Origin: Lachnoclostridium sp.
GTDB lineage: Bacteria; Bacillota_A; Clostridia; Lachnospirales; Lachnospiraceae
NCBI GenBank assembly: GCA_015057755.1
Contig: SVDR01000055.1
Coordinates: forward strand, 1 to 14,367
DNA length: 14,367 bases
Direction of reading: 5' to 3'
The translations under genes and the position numbers were made by a program. Shown one piece after another: positions 1 to 7,121 of this stretch (positions are counted from its first letter, which is position 1; each line of letters opens with the position of its first letter). Under the pieces are notes generated by a model. The model made no database searches and had not been told where the DNA came from. It saw only the letters and a program-made list of their open reading frames with translations.

Positions 1-15
1 TTGAATAAAGACGAG

Positions 16-50
16 AAAAGACCCGCACCGGATCATTGCCGATGCGGGTC
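16..50 (-). terminator. Intrinsic terminator after the dehydrogenase gene
   Basis: On the minus strand a 12-bp stem (GACCCGCATCGG with CCGGTGCGGGTC, one G-U pair) closes a 7-base loop and is followed directly by TTTT and a T-rich run. The stem starts 8 bases past the stop codon of the dehydrogenase, which is the textbook place for a Rho-independent terminator. It closes a single-gene transcription unit. Confidence 0.9.
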
Positions 51-58
51 ATATATGT

Positions 59-1078
59 TTAGTCTTCGTGCTCGACAAGCACTTTACATTCATCATTGGT
101 GCCGGACTCGAAAAGCTTGATAAACATCTTCTGGATCTCATCCGGATCTGCTTTAATATGGGAAGTGATCGTCTGGAGGAACATCTCCTGATTCTCACAG
201 ATCATCTTGAAGGCGTCTTTATAATCCTGCCAGGAGAAATACAGGCCGGAACGAATCGTAAGTTCTTTCATGTAGAACGCCATCGGAGTAAACTGTGTCT
301 GCTGTGCATGCATGCCAAGAATGGAAATGATCGCACCGGATTTCATCAGATTGATGATCTGATCATAATTCGGAAGTCCGAGGGCATCAATCGCACATGC
401 AAATCCTTCTGCCGGTTTTACTGCATTTAATTTTTCTTCGAACTGCTCATCTTTTGTACTGAAACACTCGTCAATAAAGTCGAACTTGTTACAGAAGTTT
501 ACTCGTCCCATACCACGTCCAACCATATATACTTTTTCAGCACCTAAAAGCTTTGCGCAAGCTGCTGCATAAATGCCGATCGGACCATTACCCCAAACGA
601 GAACTACATCGCCCTGTTTAATGTTGCAGTATTTCACACCATGAAGAGAAACAGCAACCGGCTCAACAATTGCACCAAGCTGGAGCGGTACATCATCCGG
701 CATTTCGAGAACATAATCGCCACGAACAGTCAGATACTCGCCAAAACCACCGTCAAGAGATACCCCCGGGTTGTCAAGCATCATCTGCGCGCAGAGCTGT
801 TCATTTCCTGATCTACAAAACTCACACTGACCGCAGGAGTTGAACTCAGCCGCACAAACTCTTGCTCCTTTCTTAAATGGGAAATCACCCGGATCTTCAA
901 TATAACCGGAGAACTCATGGCCAAGCGCCATTCCCGGATATGCATTCCAAAGCATGTTGTCAGAACCACAGATTGCTACATACTTTGTCTTTAATACAAC
1001 TCTTCCGTTTCCTGCTACAGGTTTTTCTTTTTCAACTGTCTGAAAATTGTGAACTGGATTTACAATAATACTCTTCAT
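59..1078 (-). CDS. Zinc-dependent medium-chain alcohol/polyol dehydrogenase
   Basis: A 339-residue member of the medium-chain dehydrogenase superfamily, the group holding sorbitol, galactitol-phosphate and threonine dehydrogenases. Visible features are the putative catalytic zinc ligands C37 (CGSD), H54-E55 (GHE) and E139 (VEP); a structural zinc lobe C82-x2-C85-x2-C88-x7-C96; and a Rossmann glycine motif G163-N-G165-P-I-G168. It is presumably a cytoplasmic oxidoreductase acting on a sugar alcohol or secondary alcohol, but the substrate cannot be read from the sequence. After the second Rossmann strand there is a GR pair rather than the usual acidic residue, which could favour NADP(H). The C37-to-H54 spacing of 17 looks short for the family. 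The start at 1078 is chosen because AAAGGAG lies 8 bases upstream of that ATG. A longer reading from a TTG at 1111 would place this Shine-Dalgarno inside the gene. It has its own promoter and terminator. Confidence 0.85.
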   Translation of the reverse strand: MKSIIVNPVHNFQTVEKEKPVAGNGRVVLKTKYVAICGSDNMLWNAYPGMALGHEFSGYIEDPGDFPFKKGARVCAAEFNSCGQCEFCRSGNEQLCAQMMLDNPGVSLDGGFGEYLTVRGDYVLEMPDDVPLQLGAIVEPVAVSLHGVKYCNIKQGDVVLVWGNGPIGIYAAACAKLLGAEKVYMVGRGMGRVNFCNKFDFIDECFSTKDEQFEEKLNAVKPAEGFACAIDALGLPNYDQIINLMKSGAIISILGMHAQQTQFTPMAFYMKELTIRSGLYFSWQDYKDAFKMICENQEMFLQTITSHIKADPDEIQKMFIKLFESGTNDECKVLVEHED

Positions 1079-1130
1079 AGATATAACTCCTTTCTCTGAG
1101 AATATTATCAACGTGTTTCATCTCGTTATT

Positions 1131-1159
1131 ATTTTAACACACCATCGTACAGAACACAA
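1131..1159 (-). promoter_or_regulatory. Probable sigma-A promoter of the dehydrogenase gene
   Basis: Reading the minus strand, TTGTGT (1159-1154) and TAAAAT (1136-1131) are separated by 17 bases. The -10 box is preceded by TG one base away, giving an extended -10. The -35 box matches only the TTG part of the consensus. It lies just past the thrS terminator and would give a leader of roughly 45 bases. Confidence 0.55.
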
Positions 1160-1160
1160 G

Positions 1161-1192
1161 AAAAAGGCAGGACTTTTTTACGAATCCTGCCT
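1161..1192 (-). terminator. Intrinsic terminator after thrS
   Basis: On the minus strand the 8-bp stem AGGCAGGA / TCCTGCCT closes a 12-base loop and runs into TTTTTCTTG. It begins 22 bases after the thrS stop codon and separates thrS from the dehydrogenase unit. Confidence 0.9.
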
Positions 1193-1214
1193 AACTTTTC
1201 TATTATTTTAATAA

Positions 1215-3149
1215 TTAGTTTTCTTTCTTCACTTCAATCGGACGCTGAATTCTTGTCGCGATCTCTTCTTTGATGTTGGAGATGAACTCGTTAAGAGCAC
1301 ATGCACCTTCGTCGCCTTTGAAACGGCTTCTTACAGCAACTTTGCCCTCTGCTTCTTCCTGCTGACCAACAACAAGCATGTACGGGATCTTCTTCATCTG
1401 TGCTTCACGGATCTTGTAACCGATCTTCTCAGAACGCATATCGATTTCTGCACGGATACCAGCCTCGTCAAGAGCAGCTTTTACGCTGTTTGCATAAGCT
1501 TCGTACTTCTCGGAGATCGGAAGAACTTTAACCTGAACCGGAGCTAACCATGTCGGGAATGCGCCTGCAAAATGCTCGATTAAGATACCGATGAAACGCT
1601 CGATGGAACCGAAGCATACACGATGGATCATGATCGGACGATGTTTCTCGCCGTCAGCACCGATGTACTCGATCTCAAAACGCTGCGGAAGCTGGAAGTC
1701 AAGCTGGATTGTACCACACTGCCATGTTCTGCCGATCGCATCTACAAGATGGAAGTCGATCTTCGGACCATAGAATGCGCCGTCGCCTTCGTTTACGATA
1801 TAATCAAGACCAAGGTCATCTAATGCGCCCTGTAATGCGCTTGTAGCGATTTCCCAATCCTCATCGGAACCCATGGAGTCTTCCGGTCTTGTGGAAAGCT
1901 CTACATGATACTCGAAACCGAAGAGTTTATAAACGCTGTCGATCAGGCCTGCAACACCCTTGATCTCCTCACGGATCTGCTCTCTTGTCATGAAGATATG
2001 AGCATCATCCTGTGTGAAGCAGCGAACACGCATAAGACCGTGCATCTGACCGGATTTCTCGTGACGGTGAACGATACCAAGCTCGCCCATACGAAGCGGA
2101 AGGTCACGGTAGGAACGCGGCTCATTTGCATATGCAAGAACACCGCCCGGACAGTTCATCGGTTTGATCGCGAAATCTTCCTCATCAACCTTTGTTGTGT
2201 ACATATTATCTTTATAGTGATCCCAGTGACCGGATGTTTCCCAAAGTGTTCTGTTTAACATGATCGGTGTAGAAATCTCAACGTAACCGGCTTTTTTATG
2301 AATCTCTCTCCAGTACTCTAACAGAGTGTTTTTGAGAACCATACCGTTCGGAAGGAAGAACGGAAGACCCGGGCCAGCTTCGCTCATCATGAATAAGCCG
2401 AGCTCTTTACCAATCTTTCTGTGGTCACGCTTTTTAGCCTCTTCCATCATTGTGATGTAAGCCTCTAACTCTTCTTTCTTACCAAAAGCTGTAGCGTAGA
2501 TACGTGTCAGCATCTTGTTCTTCTCAGAACCTCTCCAGTATGCACCTGCAAGGTTTAAGAGTTTGAATGCTTTACCAACTTCTTTTGTGCTCATTACGTG
2601 CGGGCCAGCACAGAGATCAACGAAGTCGCCCTGTTTGTAGAAGCTGATTACGGAATCTTCCGGAAGATCCTCGATAAGCTCTACTTTATACGGCTCCTCT
2701 TTCTCTTTCATGAAAGCGATTGCCTCTTCTCTCGGAAGCTCGAAACGCTCAAGCGGAAGAGCCTCTTTGATGATCTTCTTCATCTCAGCTTCGATCTTCG
2801 GAAGATCTTCTGCAGAGATCGGCTCAGCGAAATCAATATCATAGTAGAAACCATCAGCGATGGACGGACCGATCGCAAGCTTTGCTGTCGGCCAGATTCT
2901 CTGAACAGCCTGAGCCATTACATGGCTTGCTGTGTGACGGAGTGCAGCAAGACCTGCCGGATCTTTTGCTGTTAAGATGTTTAATTCGCAATCAGCGTCA
3001 ACAACTGTTCTTAAATCAACAACTTCACCGTTTACTTCAGCAACACATGCCATTCTTGCAAGACCTTCGCTGATATCTTTTGCGATATCAATGATAGCCA
3101 TTGCCTGTGCGTACTCTTTTACAGAGCCGTCTTTTAATGTGATTTTCAT
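1215..3149 (-). CDS. thrS: Threonyl-tRNA synthetase
   Basis: Class II aminoacyl-tRNA synthetase of 644 residues, the usual full length. It charges tRNA-Thr with threonine in the cytoplasm. Domains in order: an N-terminal TGS domain (about 1-62); the editing domain with HTASH (H72, H76) and the DLCAGPH segment (C180, H184); the class II catalytic core (about 245-535); and a C-terminal anticodon-binding domain (about 536-640). The catalytic zinc ligands expected from the E. coli enzyme are present as C333 (MNCPGG), H384 (DDAHIF) and H509 (MIHR). Nothing appears degraded. The ATG at 3149 follows AAAGGAG at good spacing. The gene is preceded by a threonine-type T-box leader and its own promoter, so it should be induced when uncharged tRNA-Thr accumulates. 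A terminator follows, making it monocistronic. Confidence 0.98.
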   Translation of the reverse strand: MKITLKDGSVKEYAQAMAIIDIAKDISEGLARMACVAEVNGEVVDLRTVVDADCELNILTAKDPAGLAALRHTASHVMAQAVQRIWPTAKLAIGPSIADGFYYDIDFAEPISAEDLPKIEAEMKKIIKEALPLERFELPREEAIAFMKEKEEPYKVELIEDLPEDSVISFYKQGDFVDLCAGPHVMSTKEVGKAFKLLNLAGAYWRGSEKNKMLTRIYATAFGKKEELEAYITMMEEAKKRDHRKIGKELGLFMMSEAGPGLPFFLPNGMVLKNTLLEYWREIHKKAGYVEISTPIMLNRTLWETSGHWDHYKDNMYTTKVDEEDFAIKPMNCPGGVLAYANEPRSYRDLPLRMGELGIVHRHEKSGQMHGLMRVRCFTQDDAHIFMTREQIREEIKGVAGLIDSVYKLFGFEYHVELSTRPEDSMGSDEDWEIATSALQGALDDLGLDYIVNEGDGAFYGPKIDFHLVDAIGRTWQCGTIQLDFQLPQRFEIEYIGADGEKHRPIMIHRVCFGSIERFIGILIEHFAGAFPTWLAPVQVKVLPISEKYEAYANSVKAALDEAGIRAEIDMRSEKIGYKIREAQMKKIPYMLVVGQQEEAEGKVAVRSRFKGDEGACALNEFISNIKEEIATRIQRPIEVKKEN

Positions 3150-3165
3150 AACATCATTCTCCTTT
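3147..3165 (-). repeat. 19-base translation-start block of thrS, identical to that of ilvA
   Basis: On the minus strand the block reads AAAGGAGAATGATGTTATG and ends with the thrS start codon. Exactly the same 19 bases, in the same position relative to the start codon, precede ilvA at 6158-6176. The flanks differ on both sides. Confidence 0.9.
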
Positions 3166-3185
3166 ATGTTTTTGCTTCCAACATG

Positions 3186-3224
3186 AAAAAATCCCTAGAT
3201 ATACTTTTACCGTATATCTAGGGA
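3186..3224 (-). terminator. T-box-controlled terminator in the thrS leader
   Basis: On the minus strand a perfect 12-bp stem, TCCCTAGATATA with TATATCTAGGGA (13 bp counting a C-G pair at the loop), is followed by TTTTTT. The UCCCU at the 5' edge can instead pair with the AGGG of the T-box sequence upstream to form the antiterminator. This makes the two structures mutually exclusive. Confidence 0.93.
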
Positions 3225-3454
3225 CGAATAATCTTTTCGCGGTTCCACCCTGATTGCACGAACACACTGCATCAAAAATACAATGCTTTCGCACCACTTC
3301 ATTTACGATTATAACGGAATCACCGGACCCGATTAAGGGCCACTCCAGGGTGGTCTTCAACTGTACTCCTGTAGGATACTCTCAGCAACCGTACCCCTCT
3401 CTGGACATTACGCACAATCTACTCTTCCTGTCAACGTGTTGGATTTTTCACTTG
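3186..3454 (-). promoter_or_regulatory. T-box riboswitch leader, threonine specifier
   Basis: This fills most of the 361-base gap between the CLC gene and thrS. The hallmark T-box AGGGTGGAACCGCG is exact at 3251-3238 on the minus strand, with the terminator just downstream. Stem I elements are present: AGTAG near its 5' base (3423-3419), an AGAGAGGGG segment of the distal arm, and a 3' side reading GAAG-ACC-ACC-CTGGAGTGG. ACC at 3354-3352 is the natural specifier, a threonine codon, and agrees with the downstream gene. By known T-box logic, uncharged tRNA-Thr pairs with the specifier and stabilises the antiterminator so that thrS is transcribed. The 5' end is estimated from the promoter. Confidence 0.95.
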
Positions 3455-3493
3455 AGTTCAAGTATAACACTTGAACAGATTTTGTCAAGTGAA
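3447..3493. repeat. Nested inverted repeats over the thrS promoter (operator-like)
   Basis: An outer 9-bp inverted repeat, TTCACTTGA (3447-3455) with TCAAGTGAA (3485-3493), encloses an inner one, GTTCAAG (3456-3462) with CTTGAAC (3470-3476). Four alternating copies of a CTTGA / TCAAG half-site result. They overlap the -35 box, flank and overlap the -10 box and cover the predicted transcription start. No T-run follows on the minus strand (the next bases are AAAAATCC), so it does not look like an ordinary terminator for the CLC gene. Confidence 0.7.
3461..3488 (-). promoter_or_regulatory. Sigma-A promoter of thrS
   Basis: On the minus strand, consensus TTGACA (3488-3483) is followed after 16 bases by TATACT (3466-3461), with an upstream TG making an extended -10. 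Transcription would start near 3454, at the beginning of the T-box leader. It sits only about 25 bases beyond the stop codon of the CLC gene and lies inside a set of nested inverted repeats. Confidence 0.85.
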
Positions 3494-3510
3494 ATTTTGT
3501 GCTGCATCTA

Positions 3511-4818
3511 CTACTCCACCTTCATCTTCACATGCTCCGGCTCATGATGAGAGTGATGTGGATGATGCGGATGGTGATTCAGATGCATCAGTTCTGTCTT
3601 CGCAGTTGCATGCGCAAATTTCTGGCTTGTGTAAAGTCCGAAATATCCGGAAAGCGCGAAACTGATCGCAACAGCTACTGCAAAATAAGGCATTCCCTCA
3701 AAACCAAACAGCTCAAAGCCCAGGAACAATGTGGCTGTCGGACAGTTGGTCGCTCCTACAAACAGGGCCAGCATACCGCAGGCTGCCATCAGAGACGGCT
3801 CAAAACCGACAATATTTCCAAAGGCGGAGCCGAGTGTCGCACCGATCGCAAGCGTCGGAACAATTTCACCGCCTTTAAATCCGCCGCCAAGAGCAACTGC
3901 AGTAAACAGCATCTTCATAATAAAGGCTTCATATCTGCTCTCTCCGTGAATCGCCTGCTCTACAAGATTGAATCCTGCTCCACAGTAATCACGGCCAAAG
4001 ATCAGTGTCATCACAATAAAGATTGCGGATGCAGCCAAGATCCTCACATAAAGATTGTGGAACTTTTCATGGTAAATATGATGTGCCTTATGAACGACCT
4101 CGCAGAACACAATACTTACAACAGCTCCAAGAATTCCGATGACGATCGGATAAGCAAATGTCTGAAGTGTGAATTCCGGAATGTTTAAAATCGTAAATGC
4201 CTCCGCATGAAGTCCCAGCAGATGAGATACTTCTGCGCCGATAAACGCCGCAAACACACATGGAATAAATGCTGTATAATATGCAACGCCAATAACTGCT
4301 ACTTCCATACCAAACATAGCCGCCGCAAGCGGAGTACCGAAAATAGCACCAAAACAGCCGCTCATACCGCACATGATCAGAATCTTTTTATCCTTGTCGT
4401 GCAGTTTAAAGCCATCACCCACCAGATTTGCAATGCTGGCGCCAATCTGGAGCGCAGCACCTTCTTTACCCGCGGATGCACCAACAAAGTGGCTGAGAAT
4501 TGTCGAAATAAAAATCGTCGGAAGCAGGGTGATTCCCACCTTCTCTGAACCGTGAATGGATTCAAGGATCAAATTGGTTCCCTTATTTCCTACCTGTTTC
4601 AATACCTTATGTACGATTACGATCAAAATACCGGATACTGGCATCAGATAAAGCATAAAGTCATGTTCGCTGAAGAACACTTGCGCGAAATGTACACCAT
4701 GTCCAAACGCAGAACCCACCAGACCGCAGAGAATTCCCATGATTCCTGAAATGATCGTCCAGCGGAAAAAGAACTGAATATTTTTTTGTAAAGCTGTCTG
4801 GGCGTTTGCTCTCTCCAT
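3511..4818 (-). CDS. CLC-family anion channel/antiporter with histidine-rich C-terminus, CLC-F-like
   Basis: A 435-residue polytopic inner-membrane protein of the voltage-gated chloride channel (CLC) family, which moves halide ions, often in exchange for protons. The gating-glutamate motif is present as GKEGAALQ (117-124, glutamate E119), and the later pore motif as GGGFKGGEIVP (311-321). The usual GSGIP loop is replaced by a KGTNLILESIHG segment (79-90). That change and FKGGE recall the fluoride-exporting CLC branch. Fluoride specificity is inference. The cytoplasmic tail is odd: residues 412-429 hold ten histidines in a HHPHHPHHSHH arrangement, suggesting metal binding. The start at 4818 is chosen because AGAAGGGGG lies 9 bases upstream. 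An upstream in-frame reading from 4902 would have to begin next to and run through the ilvA terminator. I see no fluoride riboswitch and no clear promoter in the 109-base gap from ilvA. Confidence 0.88.
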   Translation of the reverse strand: MERANAQTALQKNIQFFFRWTIISGIMGILCGLVGSAFGHGVHFAQVFFSEHDFMLYLMPVSGILIVIVHKVLKQVGNKGTNLILESIHGSEKVGITLLPTIFISTILSHFVGASAGKEGAALQIGASIANLVGDGFKLHDKDKKILIMCGMSGCFGAIFGTPLAAAMFGMEVAVIGVAYYTAFIPCVFAAFIGAEVSHLLGLHAEAFTILNIPEFTLQTFAYPIVIGILGAVVSIVFCEVVHKAHHIYHEKFHNLYVRILAASAIFIVMTLIFGRDYCGAGFNLVEQAIHGESRYEAFIMKMLFTAVALGGGFKGGEIVPTLAIGATLGSAFGNIVGFEPSLMAACGMLALFVGATNCPTATLFLGFELFGFEGMPYFAVAVAISFALSGYFGLYTSQKFAHATAKTELMHLNHHPHHPHHSHHEPEHVKMKVE

Positions 4819-4863
4819 AGACAGTTTCCCCCTTCTTTTGTACCCCAAAAAGACCTGTCTTTT

Positions 4864-4899
4864 AAAAAACAGGGAGCCAACGTAAATTGGCTCCCCTGT
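4864..4899 (-). terminator. Intrinsic terminator after ilvA
   Basis: On the minus strand ACAGGGGAGCCAA pairs with TTGGCTCCCTGT around a 6-base loop, with a single bulged G, and is followed by TTTTTT. It begins 28 bases past the ilvA stop codon. It closes the plsX-to-ilvA transcription unit and separates it from the CLC gene. Confidence 0.92.
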
Positions 4900-4927
4900 C
4901 AATCATCTTAACTACATATTGTATGGA

Positions 4928-6160
4928 TTACATGTAAATATTAGATGTTTTCTCTAATTTCGGGCAGAAGCCTTCTTTCTCAAGAGCATCGATGATCTGC
5001 TCTTTGTGCTCTGTACCGAATGCCTCGAGAGTACATACAACCTGAACGCCTGCAGCACGGTTTACGTTTGCGAATACGTTGTGGTCAAGTTTGATGATGT
5101 TAGCCTGGTTCTGACCAAGAAGAGATGTAAGAGCAGCCAGTTTACCCGGTTTATCCTGTACCATAACGGATACTGTGAAGATTCTGTCTCTCTGGATAAG
5201 ACCATTCAGAACAACGTTAGCCATTACAAGAACGTCCATGTTACCGCCGGAGATAACAGAAACAACCTTCTTGCCCTTGCAGTCTAAGTGGCTGAGAGCA
5301 GCGATTGTAAGAAGACCGGAGTTCTCTGCAATGATCTTGTGATTCTCAGCAAGCTCTAAGAAGCACTGTGCAAGCTCGGAATCCTCAACTAAGATGATAT
5401 CATCGATATTCTCTTTGATATACGGTAATAATTTGTCGCCAAGAGTCTGTACAGCTGTACCATCTGCGATTGTATTGATCGGAGAAACTGTTACAACATG
5501 ACCTGCCTCTAATGCTGCGTTTAAGCAAGCAGCGCCAGCCGGCTCAACTGCGATTACTTTTACGTTCGGATTTAACATCTTTGCATATGTAGAGATACCT
5601 GTGCAAAGTCCGCCGCCGCCTACCGGAACGAGGATGATATCTGCATCCGGAAGCTCATCTAAGATCTCTTTTGCGATGGAGCCCTGACCAGTTGCTACAC
5701 GAAGATCGTTGAACGGATGAACTAATGTATAGCCATTCTCTTCAGCAAGCTTGTAAGCATGTGCCATAGCCTGATCGAATACGTCACCGTGAAGAACTAC
5801 GTTTGCGCCGAGTTTCTTTGTACGGTTAACTTTGATTAACGGTGTTGTAACCGGCATAACGATTGTAGCCGGGATACCAGCAAGTTTTGCAGCATAAGCA
5901 ACACCCTGAGCGTGGTTACCAGCAGATGCTGTTACAAGACCTTTCTGTTTGTCTTCCTCAGAAAGCTGGCTGATTGTGTAGTAAGCGCCACGTACTTTGT
6001 AAGCGCCTGTACGCTGTAAGTTCTCCGGTTTAATATAAACTTCGTTGCCTGTCTTCTCTGTTAAGAATTCAGAGTAAAGCAATTTTGTTTCCTGTGTAAC
6101 TTCTTTGACGATAGCTGCAGCCTCATCAAAATTCTGACGTGCAAGTTCTTTCATTTCCAT
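4928..6160 (-). CDS. ilvA: Threonine ammonia-lyase (threonine dehydratase) with C-terminal ACT domain
   Basis: A 410-residue PLP-dependent fold-type II enzyme that deaminates L-threonine to 2-oxobutanoate and ammonia. This is the first committed step towards isoleucine or a route of threonine breakdown. The PLP lysine is K55 in the AYKVRGA motif; SAGNHAQG (79-86) and the phosphate-binding GGGGL (181-185) follow. A single ACT-type domain occupies about 328-403, matching the medium-length form rather than the longer biosynthetic form with a doubled regulatory domain. The ACT domain may sense an amino acid, but which one is unclear. Only 4 bases separate it from ftsY: the ftsY stop lies between the Shine-Dalgarno AAGGAG and the ilvA ATG, so the two should be co-transcribed and translationally coupled. 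A terminator follows. Its placement in a lipid/division operon is notable beside hom and thrS. Confidence 0.95.
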   Translation of the reverse strand: MEMKELARQNFDEAAAIVKEVTQETKLLYSEFLTEKTGNEVYIKPENLQRTGAYKVRGAYYTISQLSEEDKQKGLVTASAGNHAQGVAYAAKLAGIPATIVMPVTTPLIKVNRTKKLGANVVLHGDVFDQAMAHAYKLAEENGYTLVHPFNDLRVATGQGSIAKEILDELPDADIILVPVGGGGLCTGISTYAKMLNPNVKVIAVEPAGAACLNAALEAGHVVTVSPINTIADGTAVQTLGDKLLPYIKENIDDIILVEDSELAQCFLELAENHKIIAENSGLLTIAALSHLDCKGKKVVSVISGGNMDVLVMANVVLNGLIQRDRIFTVSVMVQDKPGKLAALTSLLGQNQANIIKLDHNVFANVNRAAGVQVVCTLEAFGTEHKEQIIDALEKEGFCPKLEKTSNIYM

Positions 6161-6176
6161 AACATCATTCTCCTTT
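6158..6176 (-). repeat. 19-base translation-start block of ilvA, identical to that of thrS
   Basis: The minus-strand block AAAGGAGAATGATGTTATG ends with the ilvA start codon. It also encodes the last residues and TGA stop of ftsY. The same 19 bases precede thrS at 3147-3165, where they overlap no upstream gene. Confidence 0.9.
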
Positions 6177-7112
6177 TCCTTTGTTTTCTGTCTGGAATAA
6201 CGCGTTTACAAAATCATGGGAATCAAATTTCTGTAAATCGTCAATCTTTTCGCCAACTCCAACGTATTTAACAGGAATTCCCAATTCAGACTGGATTGCA
6301 ACTGCGATACCGCCCTTTGCAGTTCCGTCTAATTTTGTCAAAATAATGCCGGTGATCTCAGCCGCCTCCATGAACTGTCTTGCCTGTACAAGTGCATTCT
6401 GGCCGGTGGTTCCATCGAGAACAACCAGTGTCTCCCGGTACGCCTCCGGGTACTCTTTATCGATAATGCGGTTGATTTTTTTCAGCTCTTCCATAAGATT
6501 TTTCTTATTGTGAAGGCGTCCCGCTGTATCGCAAATTAAAACATCTGCATTTCTGGACTTCGCCGCAGAAATCGCATCAAAAATAACTGCCGCCGGGTCA
6601 GAACCCTCTTTCTGTGCAATGATCTCTACTCCTGCACGGTTTGCCCACTCGGCAAGCTGGTCAATGGCAGCCGCACGGAATGTATCCGCCGCAGCAAGAA
6701 GCACACGCTTTCCATCTGCTTTTAACTGGTCTGCCAGTTTACCGATGGAAGTTGTCTTTCCTACACCATTTACACCGATGATCAATACAACTGATTTTCT
6801 GTTTTCAAACTCGTAAGCATTTTCACCCAGATCCATCTTCTTCTGGATGCTGTCGATCAGAACCTGACGGCACTGAGCCGGGTCTTTGATATGCTGTTCT
6901 TTAACCGTCTTCTTTAACTCTTCGATGACTGCCATCGTTGTCTGGATTCCCATATCACCCATAATGAGTGTTTCTTCCAGTTCTTCATAAAAATCATCAT
7001 CGATCGCTGAAAATCCGGAGAAAATAGAATCCATGCTGGATACGATATTTTCTCTTGTCTTATTCAGTCCCGATACAAGACGGGCAAAAAAGCCTTTTTT
7101 CTTCTCTTCCAT
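6165..7112 (-). CDS. ftsY: Signal recognition particle receptor FtsY (SRP GTPase)
   Basis: A 315-residue SRP-type GTPase that docks ribosome-SRP complexes at the cytoplasmic membrane for co-translational insertion of membrane proteins. An N-terminal helical N domain (about 1-95) leads into the G domain. G-domain motifs are the P-loop GVNGVGKTT (113-121), DTFRAAA (143-149), DTAGR (195-199), [10 protein letters not shown] (259-268) and the closing [13 protein letters not shown] (285-297). The long acidic A domain of the E. coli protein is absent, as is usual in Firmicutes; a short basic, amphipathic-looking start ([15 protein letters not shown]) may contact the membrane. The ATG follows AGGGGG with 6 bases between. 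It lies 9 bases after smc and 4 before ilvA. In many Firmicutes ffh follows ftsY, but here ilvA takes that place. Confidence 0.97.
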   Translation of the reverse strand: MEEKKKGFFARLVSGLNKTRENIVSSMDSIFSGFSAIDDDFYEELEETLIMGDMGIQTTMAVIEELKKTVKEQHIKDPAQCRQVLIDSIQKKMDLGENAYEFENRKSVVLIIGVNGVGKTTSIGKLADQLKADGKRVLLAAADTFRAAAIDQLAEWANRAGVEIIAQKEGSDPAAVIFDAISAAKSRNADVLICDTAGRLHNKKNLMEELKKINRIIDKEYPEAYRETLVVLDGTTGQNALVQARQFMEAAEITGIILTKLDGTAKGGIAVAIQSELGIPVKYVGVGEKIDDLQKFDSHDFVNALFQTENKGKGE

Positions 7113-7121
7113 AGGATCCCC

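Noticed and set aside
59..1078. L-threonine 3-dehydrogenase, which would fit the threonine neighbourhood
   Set aside because: The zinc-dependent dehydrogenase fold matches, but the loop between the catalytic cysteine and GHE is too short and lacks the segment typical of that enzyme, so the name would be guesswork.
3147..3157. A tiny upstream reading frame ATG-ATG-TTA-TGA overlapping the thrS start (and a similar one at ilvA)
   Set aside because: The first ATG lies only about two bases from the Shine-Dalgarno, too close for initiation, so the overlap is probably incidental.
3499..4188. A 229-codon plus-strand reading frame opposite the CLC gene
   Set aside because: It is antisense to a well-supported membrane protein gene, has a low-complexity His/Met/Leu-rich start caused by the His tail codons, and lacks any recognisable domain. 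All other plus-strand frames are likewise shadows of minus-strand genes.
4849..4866. A second hairpin AAAAGAC/GTCTTTT just past the ilvA terminator
   Set aside because: The loop would be only two bases and the stem is AT-rich; it is more likely incidental than a functional element.
4819..4927. Possible fluoride riboswitch upstream of the CLC gene
   Set aside because: The gap is taken up by the ilvA terminator, leaving about 45 bases before the start codon, and I could not find the conserved pseudoknot sequences of the crcB motif.
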